Positions 1 through 8,951 of a DNA stretch of 64,000 bases are shown piece after piece (position 1 is the stretch's first letter; each line of letters opens with the position of its first letter). A model generated the notes under the pieces. It searched no databases. It saw nothing but the letters and a program-made list of their open reading frames with translations, and was not told where the DNA came from. This DNA comes from Companilactobacillus bobalius (lineage in GTDB: Bacteria > Bacillota > Bacilli > Lactobacillales > Lactobacillaceae): the NCBI RefSeq assembly GCF_009764355.1, contig NZ_LNUA01000011.1, positions 124,001 to 188,000 on the forward strand, read 5' to 3'. A program made the position numbers and the translations under genes.

Positions 1-557
1 TAACATCAGTTATTTCTGCTGCTAATTCAGGATTATATGCTGCCAGCCGTATGCTCTGGTCAATGAGTAAACAAGGCATGGCACCAAAGGCTTTCCAAAG
101 AACCAATGGTCGAGGCGTTCCCGTATTTTCACTATTATTAACAGCTTTAGTTGGAGCCATCGCCTTGTTTACAAGTTTGTATGGTGATTCATTCTATGAA
201 TTGTTAGTTGCCGCATCAGGACTAACCGGATTCATTGCATGGTTAGGAATAGCCTTTTCACATTACCGTTTCAGAAAAGCATACTTGTATAAAGGCTATG
301 ATCTAGATGATCTTCGTTATAAAGCAAAGTGGTTCCCATTTGGACCAATTTTAGCCATTGTTTTAGGAATTATTATTATCTTAGGACAAGACGTAAGATC
401 AATGGTAGATTTCAATATCGGAAGATTATTGATTAGTTATAGTGGATTGATTATTTTGTTCGTATGTTGGCTTTACTACAAGATTAGATATAAGACTAAG
501 TTTTTGAAACTAGAAGATATCGATGTAAAACATGAACAAAAACACAACCGCTATTGA
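1..557 (+). CDS. Amino-acid permease (APC superfamily), C-terminal part
   Basis: The open frame runs from the window edge (first full codon at 3), so the N-terminus lies outside. The visible part starts with the APC-type stretch ISAANSGLYAASRMLWSMSK, followed by several hydrophobic segments and a basic C-terminal tail. This matches the C-terminal third of AAT-family proton/amino-acid symporters in the plasma membrane. The substrate cannot be read from this fragment. It ends 40 bases before the serS leader, so its own terminator is not obvious. Confidence 0.85.
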   Translation, partial: TSVISAANSGLYAASRMLWSMSKQGMAPKAFQRTNGRGVPVFSLLLTALVGAIALFTSLYGDSFYELLVAASGLTGFIAWLGIAFSHYRFRKAYLYKGYDLDDLRYKAKWFPFGPILAIVLGIIIILGQDVRSMVDFNIGRLLISYSGLIILFVCWLYYKIRYKTKFLKLEDIDVKHEQKHNRY

Positions 558-599
558 TATTTAAGTTAGTTTAAATTATTATTAGAAATGAATATAACG

Positions 600-807
600 C
601 TAAGAGAGTGCCTACTCATAAACCTTTCAGAGAAGCGATGGTTGGTGAAAATCGCAAAGGCTTTTATTCCAGCATTCTGGCAACGGGTAATGCCGTTCGG
701 GTTGATCCGATAAAGTCTGAAAGTGCAGTGTATTTGCGTACACTGAAACTGGGTGGTACCGCGAATGGTCGATTCGTCCCTTTATTGGGATGAATCGGCC
801 TTTTTTT
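600..807 (+). promoter_or_regulatory. T-box riboswitch upstream of serS (specifier UCC, Ser)
   Basis: The T-box sequence GGGTGGTACCGCG lies at 751-763, directly before an intrinsic terminator. Basal stem I pairs 605-611 (AGAGTGC) with 672-678 (GCATTCT). Immediately 5' of the 3' strand is TCC at 668-670 followed by A, the expected place and context of a specifier codon. UCC is a serine codon and the next gene is seryl-tRNA synthetase, so leader and gene agree. Uncharged tRNA-Ser should favour the antiterminator and raise serS expression. Confidence 0.93.
766..807 (+). terminator. T-box leader terminator
   Basis: A long hairpin, with arms at 767-780 and 787-800 that pair fully apart from two G-U pairs, is followed by seven T. 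Its 5' arm starts just after the T-box motif, the usual mutually exclusive arrangement with the antiterminator. Confidence 0.9.
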
Positions 808-808
808 G

Positions 809-958
809 TAGAGAGCGGAGCAGGGGCGTTCAGCTCCCGAGGATTAAGACTACTTATCTCAGTCGGTAGCGAAGCGCCGGCAGAGATAAGTTGACTTAAC
901 CGGAAGGAGTTGTCCCTGCGAAGCTCGTTTCCACTATAAAAAATAGAACAATGGTTAT
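809..958 (+). ncRNA. Structured RNA-like repeat, copy A
   Basis: A 150-nt element between the serS T-box terminator and serS. A second copy lies inverted at 11341-11492. Visible helices are GAGC/GCTC, an internal GGA/GAA loop, CAGGGG/TCCCTG, AGCTCC/GGAGTT, conserved CGAGGATT and AACCGGAA junction strands, and a variable hairpin (852-860 with 883-891). The helices are kept in copy B with compensating base changes. The element ends with ATAGAACAATGGTTAT. Function and family are unknown to me. It may be part of the serS transcript. Confidence 0.6.
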
Positions 959-1031
959 CAAAAAAAATTTCACCCCAAACCAAAAAAGAGTACAAACTCT
1001 CTCAAGCCAAAAATCAAAAAGGAGAATCTCA

Positions 1032-2321
1032 ATGTTAGATATCAAATTGATTAGAAAAGATCCAGAATGGATCAAGAACAAGTTAGCATCACGTGGAGTA
1101 ACTAGTGATGAAATTGATGAATTGCTTGGCTATGACAGCAAACGTCGTGAATTATTAGTTAAGAGTGAAACCCTTAAAGAAAAGAGAAACACTGTTTCTC
1201 AAGGTATCGCTACTAAGAAACGTAATAAAGAAGATGCCAGTGACGAAATTGCTGCTATGAAGCAAGTTGGTTCAGACATTAAGGACTTGGATGCTGAGCT
1301 TGAAGAAACAGAAGGAAAAATGAACTATATCTTAGTTCGTCTACCTAATATTCCTGATGATTCAGTTCCTGTTGGACCTGATGAAAGTACTAACGTTGAA
1401 ATCCGTAAAGTCGGTGCTATTCCTAAGGAAGGTTTCAAACCTCGTCATCACTGGGATATCGGTGAAGAACTAGGAATCTTAGACTTTGAACAAGCTACTA
1501 AAGTTGCTGGTTCACGTTTTGTTTACTACATTGGCATGGGTGCTAGACTTGAACGTGCTGTTTACAACTTTATGTTGGATCAACACCAAAAGGAAGGCTA
1601 TACAGAAGTTATCCCTCCATACTTGGTAAACAACGATGCCATGTTTGGTACAAGTCAATTCCCTAAGTTTACTGAAGACGTTTATACAGTTATGGTTGAT
1701 GAAAACCCACTAACTTTGATTCCTACAGCTGAAGTACCTTTGACAAACTACTTTGCCGGTAAGATTTTGAATGAAAAAGACTTACCTAAGTACGTTACAG
1801 CTCTAACACCTTGTTTCCGTTCAGAAGCAGGTAGTGCTGGTCGTGATACTCGTGGTTTGATCCGTATGCACCAATTCAATAAAGTTGAAATGGTTAAGGT
1901 TACAAAACCAGAAGAATCATACAATGAACTAGAAAAATTGACAGCTAATGCTGAAAATATTTTGAAACAATTAGGACTACCATATCACGTTATCGTACTT
2001 TCAAGTGGGGATGCCAGTTTCAGTTCAGCTAAGACATACGATCTTGAAGTTTGGATGCCTGCTCAAGACAAGTATCGTGAAGTTTCAAGTTGTTCAAACT
2101 GTCTTGACTTCCAAGCTCGTCGTGCTCATATCCGTTACCGTGACGAAAATGGTAAGACAAAGTTGGCACATACTTTGAATGGTTCAGGACTTGCTGCAGG
2201 TCGTACCGTAGCTGCTATCCTTGAAAATTACCAAAATGAAGATGGATCAGTTACAATTCCTGACGTATTGGTACCATACATGGGTGGAATTACAAAAATT
2301 ACTAAAGAAAATGCCAAATAA
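1032..2321 (+). CDS. serS: Seryl-tRNA synthetase
   Basis: The 429-residue protein has the usual SerRS length. The N-terminal half forms the long coiled-coil arm that binds tRNA-Ser. The class II catalytic core contains the motif 2 region [20 protein letters not shown] and the motif 3 region [19 protein letters not shown]. It charges tRNA-Ser with serine in the cytoplasm. ATG 1032 is chosen because AAGGAG lies 8 bases upstream and the protein then begins MLDIKLIR as in the family. An upstream in-frame ATG at 951 lies in the leader. Expression is controlled by the T-box. Confidence 0.97.
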   Translation: MLDIKLIRKDPEWIKNKLASRGVTSDEIDELLGYDSKRRELLVKSETLKEKRNTVSQGIATKKRNKEDASDEIAAMKQVGSDIKDLDAELEETEGKMNYILVRLPNIPDDSVPVGPDESTNVEIRKVGAIPKEGFKPRHHWDIGEELGILDFEQATKVAGSRFVYYIGMGARLERAVYNFMLDQHQKEGYTEVIPPYLVNNDAMFGTSQFPKFTEDVYTVMVDENPLTLIPTAEVPLTNYFAGKILNEKDLPKYVTALTPCFRSEAGSAGRDTRGLIRMHQFNKVEMVKVTKPEESYNELEKLTANAENILKQLGLPYHVIVLSSGDASFSSAKTYDLEVWMPAQDKYREVSSCSNCLDFQARRAHIRYRDENGKTKLAHTLNGSGLAAGRTVAAILENYQNEDGSVTIPDVLVPYMGGITKITKENAK

Positions 2322-2385
2322 GTATTGACTCAATCCCAATAGATTGATAAGATTTAATAGTTCTGTTAAAGAGCTATTGAATTAT

Positions 2386-2458
2386 TCCGGATTAGCTCAG
2401 TTGGTAGAGCATCTGACTGTTAATCAGGGTGTCGTCAGTTCGAGTCTGACATCCGGAG
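2386..2458 (+). tRNA. tRNA-Asn (GTT)
   Basis: Acceptor TCCGGAT pairs with ATCCGGA. D, anticodon (loop with GTT) and T arms are intact, with G as discriminator. Confidence 0.96.
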
Positions 2459-2496
2459 TTATAAATACTTAGGAAATCCTAGGTGTCTTCAATAGA

Positions 2497-2534
2497 AATA
2501 CATCTAGTTCATTTGAATTAGATGTATTTTTTTT
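2497..2534 (+). terminator. Intrinsic terminator after tRNA-Asn
   Basis: Ten-base-pair AT-rich hairpin (AATACATCTA with TAGATGTATT) followed by a run of T. Confidence 0.75.
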
Positions 2535-2552
2535 ATAGGATTTCTTTTTCTT

Positions 2553-2625
2553 GCCGTGTTAGCTCAGTTGGTAGAGCATCGGTATCGTAAACCGGCGGTC
2601 ACAGGTTCGACTCCTGCACACGGCA
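2553..2625 (+). tRNA. tRNA-Thr (CGT)
   Basis: Acceptor GCCGTGT pairs with ACACGGC, and the anticodon stem TCGGT with ACCGG. The loop reads ATCGTAA, giving anticodon CGT (Thr, codon ACG). The first T-stem pair is a mismatch. Confidence 0.93.
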
Positions 2626-2651
2626 TAATAAGAATGTCAGTTAAAAAAGAA

Positions 2652-2694
2652 GAGCCTTTGAATACTGTTAGATCAGCATTCAAGGCTTTTTTTT
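2652..2694 (+). terminator. Intrinsic terminator after tRNA-Thr
   Basis: Hairpin AGCCTTTGAAT/ATTCAAGGCT followed by eight T. Confidence 0.85.
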
Positions 2695-2904
2695 ATTTGT
2701 AAAAATCCAAGAATGTCAGAGAAAATCAAATGACTTTGCACGAAAGTTTGCACGGCTGATAACTTTTTCGATTTTAAATTTGTCGTGCAAATTTTTAACA
2801 ATTCATATGTATGCCTTTTCAAAGAAGATTATTTTACAAATCAAAGAATATCAAAAAAATGTTATAAATTTCCCTAAGCTATATAAATTTACTCGCATTA
2901 ATTA

Positions 2905-2978
2905 TATAATGACTGTATTAGATAATGAATTGAGAAATACCTCCCAGGGGAAACACAGACGTGTTTCTCCATTTTTTT
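2905..2978 (+). ncRNA. Possible short transcript ending in a terminator
   Basis: In the 370-base gap between tRNA-Thr and the flavoprotein gene there is a TATAAT at 2905-2910 and, 40 bases on, a stem (2947-2970, GGGGAAACAC with GTGTTTCTCC) followed by seven T. Together they could make an RNA of about 60 nt. The -35 region (TATAAA) is poor, so this is a weak call. Nothing else in the gap looks coding. Confidence 0.3.
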
Positions 2979-2990
2979 GATAAAAAATAA

Positions 2991-3019
2991 ACAAAAAAGC
3001 TAACCTGAAGAGGTTAGCT
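2991..3019 (-). terminator. Terminator of the flavoprotein gene
   Basis: Hairpin AGCTAACCT/AGGTTAGCT with loop GAAG. On the minus strand it is followed by a run of T, placed 45 bases after the stop codon of the minus-strand gene. Confidence 0.85.
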
Positions 3020-3063
3020 CATGAAATTGAAGTCGACAATTAAATCTATATTGTTGGCTTTTT

Positions 3064-4883
3064 TTATTCAACTTTATTTAAAGCATTTTGAACGGCTTCT
3101 TTAATGGCTTTACTTGAAGCTGAAGCACCAGAAACGGTATCGACATCGACAGAATTCTTAGCGACGATTTCTTTTGGAAGTTCTTCAACAGCTTTCAAAC
3201 CGTAGTCGTCGGATTCACTTTGTTTCAAAACTTCGATATCTTGAATATTTTTGTCGTCATCAACTGTGACACGGACAACGATTTCGTTACCCATACCGGC
3301 AGTTGATTTACCGATATATTGATTATCATTTGTTTCGAAATGTTCTTCGGCAATATCGGAACCGAGTCCTTCTTCATGGATGCTGGCTGAAGTTTGAGCA
3401 TCAACATTTGTGGTAGTAGCTTCAGATTTTACACTAGCAGCATTTTCACCAGCAATCTTACCAAAGATTAAATTCTCGGCTAAATGCTACCACCGTTGTA
3501 TTGACGTCCCATCAAACTACCTAATTCACCGGCAGCATAAAGATGAGGGATTACTTGATCATCGTTGTCGACCACTTCGGCATGAGAGTTGTGAACTGGA
3601 CCACCTTGAGTATTCAATAGACCTTGCACCATTGCTAGAGCATAATAAGGACCATCGTCAAAAGCAGTCAAGGTTTCAGGATCACGATTGAAAGCATAGT
3701 CACGTTTTTGTTCGGCAAAGTAATTGAAGTCTGTAATAGTTTTTTGCAACTTATCAACATCGACATCCAAAACTTTGGCCAAACTTTCAAGATTGTCAGC
3801 TTTAACGACAGCTTTCAAAAATTCTGGGTAAGGAGCATTTTTATCGTTAGATAATTCATCGTACTTCTTTTGATCAAAGACGACGTAGGGATGACGTTGA
3901 GCTAGAGGGATTCTCCAGTTGCCGTGGTCTTGAATGTGACCGTGTCTGTGGATTTCATTTTCATCGAAGTAACGAGTTCCATCGTCACCGACAACAATCA
4001 AGCTGCCTTGATGGAAAGCGGGCCAGTCAAATGGCAAAAATTGTGAACGTTGGCCTTTGGCAGGTTTAGGTGTCAACCCATGGAAGATACCGTATGATTC
4101 ATAATTGTTCATGTTGTAAAGTTGAGCACCGACCTCGCTAGCCATTTTGACGCCAATACCTTTGTTGTAGAGAGAACCAATGGGATTCAAGCTAGTTTCG
4201 CCTAAGTAGTTTTCAATCATTTTAGGATTGTTTTCAAAACCACCAGTTGCCATTACAACACCATTATTGGCTTTAACGTTTAATAATTTACCGTCACGTT
4301 CAATTTGAACTCCGACAATTGCCTTAGTTTCTGGATTTTGAATTAAGTGCTTTGCAGGTGTTTGATAAAGGACATCAATTTTATCAGCACGGTCGAGAAC
4401 TTGTTGACGTAAATTCTTCCATAAAGCTGAATCGGCCACACCTTCATGGACAGCAACTAGTTCATGGGTAGCTTGACCTCTAAATTCGGGATATTCGTGA
4501 GCCATAAAGTATAAAGCTTTGGAAACAGGTGATTCTGGATGTTGACCCATAACAAAAGGTTTTACACCCAAATATTTTTCTAGATAATCAGGAATTTTGT
4601 ACAATCCCTGAATGAAAGTTTCCATTAAATCTTGATCATAAGCCAATGGGTAGGCCAAATCTTGATAATATTTTCTCAAATCATCAAGGTTGTCACCTGA
4701 AGAAATAACTTGTCCGGCGTAGCGAGTATTGCCACCTTCATGACCCTCGGGAGCTGAATCAGTAATTAAGACCTTAGCATTGTTGTCGGCCGCAAATCTT
4801 GCAGCAGTAGCACCAGCACCACCAAAGCCTAAGACGATTACATCATAAGTAGCATTCCAATTTAGTTTTGAATCCTCAAACAT
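3064..4883 (-). pseudogene. FAD-dependent fumarate-reductase-like flavoprotein with FMN_bind domain, frameshifted
   Basis: Read from ATG 4883 (GGAGTGA five bases upstream), the first 467 residues are an FAD_binding_2 domain with the dinucleotide motif GFGGAGATAA, as in soluble fumarate/urocanate reductases. The frame stops after GRQYNGGS at about 3484. One extra A there restores a frame that runs SNLAENLIFGKIAGENAAS and on into an FMN_bind domain with the ApbE flavinylation motif DTVSGAS, ending at 3064. The intact gene would encode about 606 residues. A one-base deletion therefore separates the FMN-bearing domain; it is either a real lesion or a sequencing error. There is no signal peptide, so a cytosolic NAD(P)H-linked reductase is likely. 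The exact acceptor is unknown. Confidence 0.85.
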
Positions 4884-4917
4884 ATCATTCACTCCATTTC
4901 CGTAAGGTGTTATGGTT

Positions 4918-4958
4918 AATATAACTCTAAATTGTGACATTGTGAACGTTTTATAAAT
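4918..4958 (-). promoter_or_regulatory. Promoter of the flavoprotein gene with Rex-like half site
   Basis: On the minus strand TTCACA (4941-4946), 17 bases, TATATT (4918-4923). The -35 is part of ATTGTGAACG (4939-4948), the same ten bases that begin the Rex-like operator at 5954. Only one half-site is good here. The stretch also serves the divergent apbE gene. Confidence 0.6.
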
Positions 4959-4982
4959 CTGGAATTGAAATCGAGGATGAAA

Positions 4983-5912
4983 ATGAGTTTAGTTAATAAG
5001 AAGTATTATGCCCTAGGAACCTTGATCAATCTGACCGTTGCGACTCCAGCCGGAGAGGAAGAGTTGGATGCAGCTTACGAGTTGATTAAAAATTTTGAAG
5101 ATAAATTGACCGTCAATCGTGATCAATCTGAAGTTATGTCCATCAATTATTCAGCTGGAATCAAACCAGTAGCGGTACCAACTGACACTTACGATTTAAT
5201 CAAACGTGCAGTATTAGTTAGTCGTCAGCATTTAGGTTTCAATGTTGCGATTGGACCATTGGTTAAGTTGTGGAAAATAGGTTTCAAAGGTGCTAACAAA
5301 CCCAGTGATGCCGATATTAAAGAACGTTTACGTATCATTGACCCTGAAAGGATCAAATTGGACGATGAACAGCAAACTGTCTTTTTGGAAGAAAAGGGTA
5401 TGGAAATTGACCTAGGTGGAATTGCTAAAGGCTATATTGCTGATAAAATCAAAGCCCTGTGGTTAAGTATGAATGTTGAAACGGGCATTATCGATTTGGG
5501 TGGTAATGTACTTTTAGTCGGTCCCAGTGTTCATGAAGATAAGATGTGGAATATCGGTGTCCAAAATCCAGTAGAAAAGCGGGATGTGTCGTTAGGTGTT
5601 TTGCATACTACGGCCAAGTCAATTGGAACGTCAGGTATTTATGAACGTAAACTAGTTATTGATGGTCATGAATATCATCATATGTTCGATTCCAAAACGG
5701 GCTATCCTATCAAAAATAATCTTGCCAGCGTGACGATTGTTAGTGATAAATCAATTGATGGAGAGATTTGGTCAACCGTTGGTTTCTATCAAGGTATCGA
5801 AAAAGGATTGACTTTGATTGAAAGCCAACCTGGTGTTGAAGCTATTTTCATCACGAAAGATTTGGAATATCAGACAACTAGTGGACTACGTGACAAGTTT
5901 TTTAAAATATAA
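4983..5912 (+). CDS. apbE: FAD:protein FMN transferase (ApbE)
   Basis: The 309-residue ApbE-family protein transfers FMN from FAD to a Ser/Thr in D-x-x-[S/T]-G-A-[S/T] motifs. Family landmarks visible are EIDLGGIAKGYIADK, DLGGNVL and TAKSIGTSGIYER, which form the FAD/Mg site. No lipobox or signal peptide is seen, so it acts in the cytosol, unlike many secreted ApbE proteins. ATG 4983 is preferred because GAGG is six bases upstream; ATG 4977 and TTG 4965 are too close to it. It is divergent from the frameshifted FMN_bind flavoprotein, its natural substrate, and upstream of a second possible substrate (6632-7882). Confidence 0.9.
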   Translation: MSLVNKKYYALGTLINLTVATPAGEEELDAAYELIKNFEDKLTVNRDQSEVMSINYSAGIKPVAVPTDTYDLIKRAVLVSRQHLGFNVAIGPLVKLWKIGFKGANKPSDADIKERLRIIDPERIKLDDEQQTVFLEEKGMEIDLGGIAKGYIADKIKALWLSMNVETGIIDLGGNVLLVGPSVHEDKMWNIGVQNPVEKRDVSLGVLHTTAKSIGTSGIYERKLVIDGHEYHHMFDSKTGYPIKNNLASVTIVSDKSIDGEIWSTVGFYQGIEKGLTLIESQPGVEAIFITKDLEYQTTSGLRDKFFKI

Positions 5913-5944
5913 CAATTATATATCATAACAATTCCAAAATTGTG

Positions 5945-5973
5945 TTGATTTATATTGTGAACGAATTTACAAT
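5945..5973 (+). promoter_or_regulatory. Promoter overlapped by a Rex-like operator
   Basis: TTGATT (5945-5950), 17-base spacer, TACAAT (5968-5973). TTGTGAACGAATTTACAA at 5955-5972 fits the Rex consensus TTGTGAA-N4-TTCACAA with one mismatch and covers the spacer and -10. Rex is a redox repressor released by NADH, which fits the NAD(P)H-dependent genes downstream. The regulator assignment is inferred from the motif. Confidence 0.65.
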
Positions 5974-6011
5974 GAACATGTAAGATAATTATAAATAAGG
6001 TGATTGCTAAT

Positions 6012-6620
6012 ATGAATAAATTTATTGCAATAGTGGGATCTAATTCCAATAAGTCAACTAATCGTGAATTATTGAAGTACATGAAGAAACGTTTCCAATC
6101 AGCTGCCGAAATTGAGTTGGTTGAGATCAAGAATCTTCCAATTTATAAGAAGAGTGCTGACAAATATGTTCCTCAAGAAGCATTAGATATTGCTACTAAA
6201 ATTGAAGCCGCTGACGGTGTGATTATTGCGACACCTGAATACGATCATTCTATTCCAGCTGCTTTATCAAGTGCACTAGCTTGGTTATCATATGGAATTC
6301 ATCCATTTGTGGATAAGCCAGTTATGATTACAGGAGCTTCTTATGGATCATTAGGTTCATCACGTGCTCAAGCTCAATTGCGTCAGATTCTGGATTCACC
6401 AGAATTGAAAGCTAGAATTATGCCTAGTTCGGAGTTCCTATTGGGCCACTCATTACAAGCTTTTGATGAGAATGGTGACTTGAAGGATGAAAAGGTTATT
6501 AAGCAATTAGACGGGTTGTTCCAAGATTTCTTGGATTTCGTGAATATATCAAAACAATTAAATAATGCTAATGAAGTTAACAAACAAAAAGCCAAAGAAT
6601 TTTCTTGGGATAAGGACTAG
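6012..6620 (+). CDS. NADPH-dependent FMN reductase family protein
   Basis: The 202-residue flavodoxin-like-fold protein has an N-terminal phosphate loop ([15 protein letters not shown]), the family motif [12 protein letters not shown] and [20 protein letters not shown] near the flavin site. Such proteins reduce FMN or use bound FMN to reduce quinones, azo dyes or partner proteins. ATG 6012 has AAGGTGAT eight bases upstream; GTG 6000 lies inside that site. Eleven bases separate it from the next gene, so the two form an operon behind the Rex-like promoter. Confidence 0.85.
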   Translation: MNKFIAIVGSNSNKSTNRELLKYMKKRFQSAAEIELVEIKNLPIYKKSADKYVPQEALDIATKIEAADGVIIATPEYDHSIPAALSSALAWLSYGIHPFVDKPVMITGASYGSLGSSRAQAQLRQILDSPELKARIMPSSEFLLGHSLQAFDENGDLKDEKVIKQLDGLFQDFLDFVNISKQLNNANEVNKQKAKEFSWDKD

Positions 6621-6631
6621 GAGAGGTAAAT

Positions 6632-7882
6632 ATGAAATTAGTAGGTATTGCAGGTTCAATCGCTGACCAATCATACAATCGCACATTATTGAATTTCATT
6701 GCAAAGCACTGTGAGGGTGTTGTTGATATTGAAGTTTTGGATATCAATCAAGTGCCAATGTTCAGTCAAGATGACGATCAAACAAATAGTTCCGTTATTC
6801 AAAAATTAAGTAACAAGGTTAAGTCAGCTGACGGCGTTATCATTGCAACTCCTGGACATAACCATACCGTTCCAGCTGCTTTGAAGAATGTTATTGAATG
6901 GTTATCATATGAGATTCATCCTTTTGATGGCAAGCCAGTCATGATCGTAGGAGCCTCATATCATACTCAAGGTTCATCACGTGCTCAATTACACTTGAGA
7001 CAAATCTTAGAGGCACCAGGAGTTAATGCGGTTGTTTTGCCTGGTAATGAATTCCTATTAGGTAACGTTAAGACAGCTTTTGATGATAACGGTGAATTGA
7101 AGGATCAACGTACTGTTGACTTTCTTGATACAACTTTACAAAAATTTATTAAGTTTGCGAAGGTGATTAATATGATCGATGCTGACGACTATGAAAAAGA
7201 AGATTTATCAGCTTCAGGTAAAGTAGATACAACTGTAGAAGGTGTAGATATGGATGATCCTGATTGGATAAATAAAGCTGCTGAAAAGGTTAACGCTGTA
7301 GATGGTGATACTTATGTTAAGTTGGATAGTGGTTTGTTAACTGTTAACCAGTTGAACTACATGTTGAAGACTACACCGATTGAATTGACTTACGTAGATG
7401 AAAATAATCAATTTATCTATTACAATCGTTTCTTACCAACTGAAAAGATGTTGGCTAAGAGAACACCTGCTCAAGTCGGTGATTCATTGACTGCAGTTCA
7501 CCCAGGTAAAGCGCGTGTTATTAAGCATGTTAAACAAGTTATCCACATGTTGAGAAGTGGTAAGACTGATTTAGTTTCAATGCCAGTACCTGGAGGAGAT
7601 AGCGATCATCATGTTATGCATTACTACAAAGCTATGCATGATGAAGAAGGTAATTACAAAGGTGTTAATGAATGGGCTGTTGATTTGAAACCTATCGTTA
7701 ATGAATACTTGAAACAAACTGGTCAAATGTTGGTTCCAGATCCAAACGCTAAGGTTGACGCTACTTCCGGAGCTTCAGAGAAATCTGAAACATCAGTGGA
7801 TGCAACTGCTAGTGCTTCTAAAGAAGAAGCAGAAGAGGTCAAACCTGAAGTTGATGCAACAAGTAGTGCTTCAAAACATTAA
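6632..7882 (+). CDS. FMN-reductase/PAS fusion with C-terminal flavinylation-like tail
   Basis: The protein has 416 residues. Residues 1-185 repeat the NADPH-dependent FMN reductase domain of the previous gene. Residues about 225-370 form a PAS_10/DUF438-type PAS domain ([20 protein letters not shown], then [13 protein letters not shown]). The tail from 375 has three related octamers: VDATSGAS (375), VDATASAS (389) and VDATSSAS (407). The first fits the ApbE acceptor consensus D-x-x-[S/T]-G-A-[S/T]; the others lack the Gly. No FMN_bind domain surrounds them. A plausible reading is a reductase carrying covalent FMN on a flexible tail, made by the adjacent ApbE. AGGAGAGG overlaps the preceding stop codon. 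Confidence 0.8.
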   Translation: MKLVGIAGSIADQSYNRTLLNFIAKHCEGVVDIEVLDINQVPMFSQDDDQTNSSVIQKLSNKVKSADGVIIATPGHNHTVPAALKNVIEWLSYEIHPFDGKPVMIVGASYHTQGSSRAQLHLRQILEAPGVNAVVLPGNEFLLGNVKTAFDDNGELKDQRTVDFLDTTLQKFIKFAKVINMIDADDYEKEDLSASGKVDTTVEGVDMDDPDWINKAAEKVNAVDGDTYVKLDSGLLTVNQLNYMLKTTPIELTYVDENNQFIYYNRFLPTEKMLAKRTPAQVGDSLTAVHPGKARVIKHVKQVIHMLRSGKTDLVSMPVPGGDSDHHVMHYYKAMHDEEGNYKGVNEWAVDLKPIVNEYLKQTGQMLVPDPNAKVDATSGASEKSETSVDATASASKEEAEEVKPEVDATSSASKH

Positions 7883-7887
7883 ATGAA

Positions 7888-7920
7888 AATAGACTTCCTT
7901 ATTGGGAGTCTATTTTTTTA
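7888..7920 (+). terminator. Terminator of the FMN reductase operon
   Basis: Hairpin AATAGACT/AGTCTATT followed by T7, six bases after the stop codon. Confidence 0.85.
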
Positions 7921-7949
7921 TCTATTCAGACCAATTAAGTTTTGAACAT

Positions 7950-8261
7950 AAAAAAAGCTCATCTGAGGGGGGATGAGCTCGTTTTTGTTGTACGAATGCA
8001 CAACGACATTACCAGTAGTGTCGGGGGAAAGATATGAATGCTTTATGAGGGTTTCCAATTTCTTTTAAATATTAGATAGAGAGGGATTTGTTAATTAATT
8101 AATGAAAGCATTCAAAGTAAATTATTGTAATGGGATTTTTCTTAATTGATTGAGGGGATCAATTAAGAATTTAAATTTGTGAGTTAACGATATGAGGATG
8201 TATCGTAACTGTTTTAAGAGTTAAAGGAAGGAATCGCATCTCATATCTTTCCCCTTTCACA
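7950..8261 (-). ncRNA. Tandem small RNA, copy 1
   Basis: About 312 nt, transcribed leftward. It starts after an extended -10 promoter (TGCTATATT, 8268-8276) and ends in a hairpin (7957-7980) followed by seven T on the minus strand. There are no convincing ORFs. Hairpin loops carry a recurring C-rich motif: CATCCTCA (8188-8205), CCCCTCA (8141-8167), a CCCTC stretch, and CCCCCCTCA in the terminator. The 5' part has UUCCUUCCUUU. These are anti-Shine-Dalgarno-like. The family is not recognised. Confidence 0.7.
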
Positions 8262-8267
8262 GTTATA

Positions 8268-8292
8268 AATATAGCATATATGTTTAAACATG
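8268..8292 (-). promoter_or_regulatory. Promoter of small RNA copy 1
   Basis: Extended -10 TGCTATATT with no consensus -35. In its place is the palindrome ATGTTTAAACAT (8280-8291). The same layout is found at copies 2 and 3. Confidence 0.6.
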
Positions 8293-8403
8293 TTGTTTCA
8301 AAATAGAACAAATTATTTATTTGTTTTTAGGATAAAATAATGAATTGATTGAGCAATAATAATTCGATATTGTGTTTTAAGGCCTTGAAATAAATTCTAG
8401 ACA

Positions 8404-8723
8404 CAAAAAAAGCTCATCTGAGGGGGATAAGCCTGTCTTTTCGTTACGATTATGTAACGACATTACCAGTAGTGTCAGGGGAAGGCATGAATGATTTCGA
8501 TAAAATTTCCAAATTGAGGGATTTGGTATTAATAACGGAAAGCATTCAAACTGAATTTGTAATTGGGATAACTCGTAATAAGTAAAAATTGATTGAGGGG
8601 GCAATTTTTATTCATTAGTTCGTTTAGATTTTAGATCTCGGTATGAGGATGTGTACCGTGATCCATGTATCAAAAGTAATAAAGGAGGAATCATAATTGA
8701 TTCATACCATATCCCCTTTCACA
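8404..8723 (-). ncRNA. Tandem small RNA, copy 2
   Basis: About 320 nt, homologous to copy 1 along its length. The promoter is TGCTATATT (8730-8738); terminator hairpin 8411-8432 plus a T run on the minus strand. The hairpin at 8639-8658 is CGGTA/TACCG where copies 1 and 3 have CGATA/TATCG. The hairpin at 8583-8610 (TAAAAATTG/CAATTTTTA) replaces CTTAATTGAT/ATCAATTAAG. Both are compensatory changes around unchanged C-rich loops. The 5' part contains CCTCCTTT, identical to the 16S anti-SD core. Confidence 0.7.
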
Positions 8724-8729
8724 GTTATA

Positions 8730-8754
8730 AATATAGCACATATTTTTAAACATG
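8730..8754 (-). promoter_or_regulatory. Promoter of small RNA copy 2
   Basis: TGCTATATT extended -10 with an imperfect CATGTTTAAA half-palindrome upstream. Confidence 0.55.
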
Positions 8755-8951
8755 ATTTTTCAATTATCGTAAAAATAATTGTTTGTTTTTAATATCACAA
8801 TATTTATTTATTGCAATTAGAAATATGTTAATGGATAAGATTTCATGAGGGATGGTAGTTAAATAATTTAAGTAATTAATTTAGTTTGAAATTAATAATC
8901 AATATTTATTAGAAAAGATATCTTTTTTATATTCGAATTAATAAAAAAGAA

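Noticed and set aside
608..995. Overlapping ORFs of 61 and 122 residues on both strands before serS
   Set aside because: They lie over the T-box leader and the structured element; base pairing explains the sequence and there are no ribosome sites.
2780..2980. 66-residue plus-strand ORF
   Set aside because: No ribosome site, random-looking AT-rich composition, and it runs through a terminator hairpin.
8377..8604. 75-residue minus-strand ORF inside small RNA copy 2
   Set aside because: Not kept in copies 1 and 3, although the RNA structure is.
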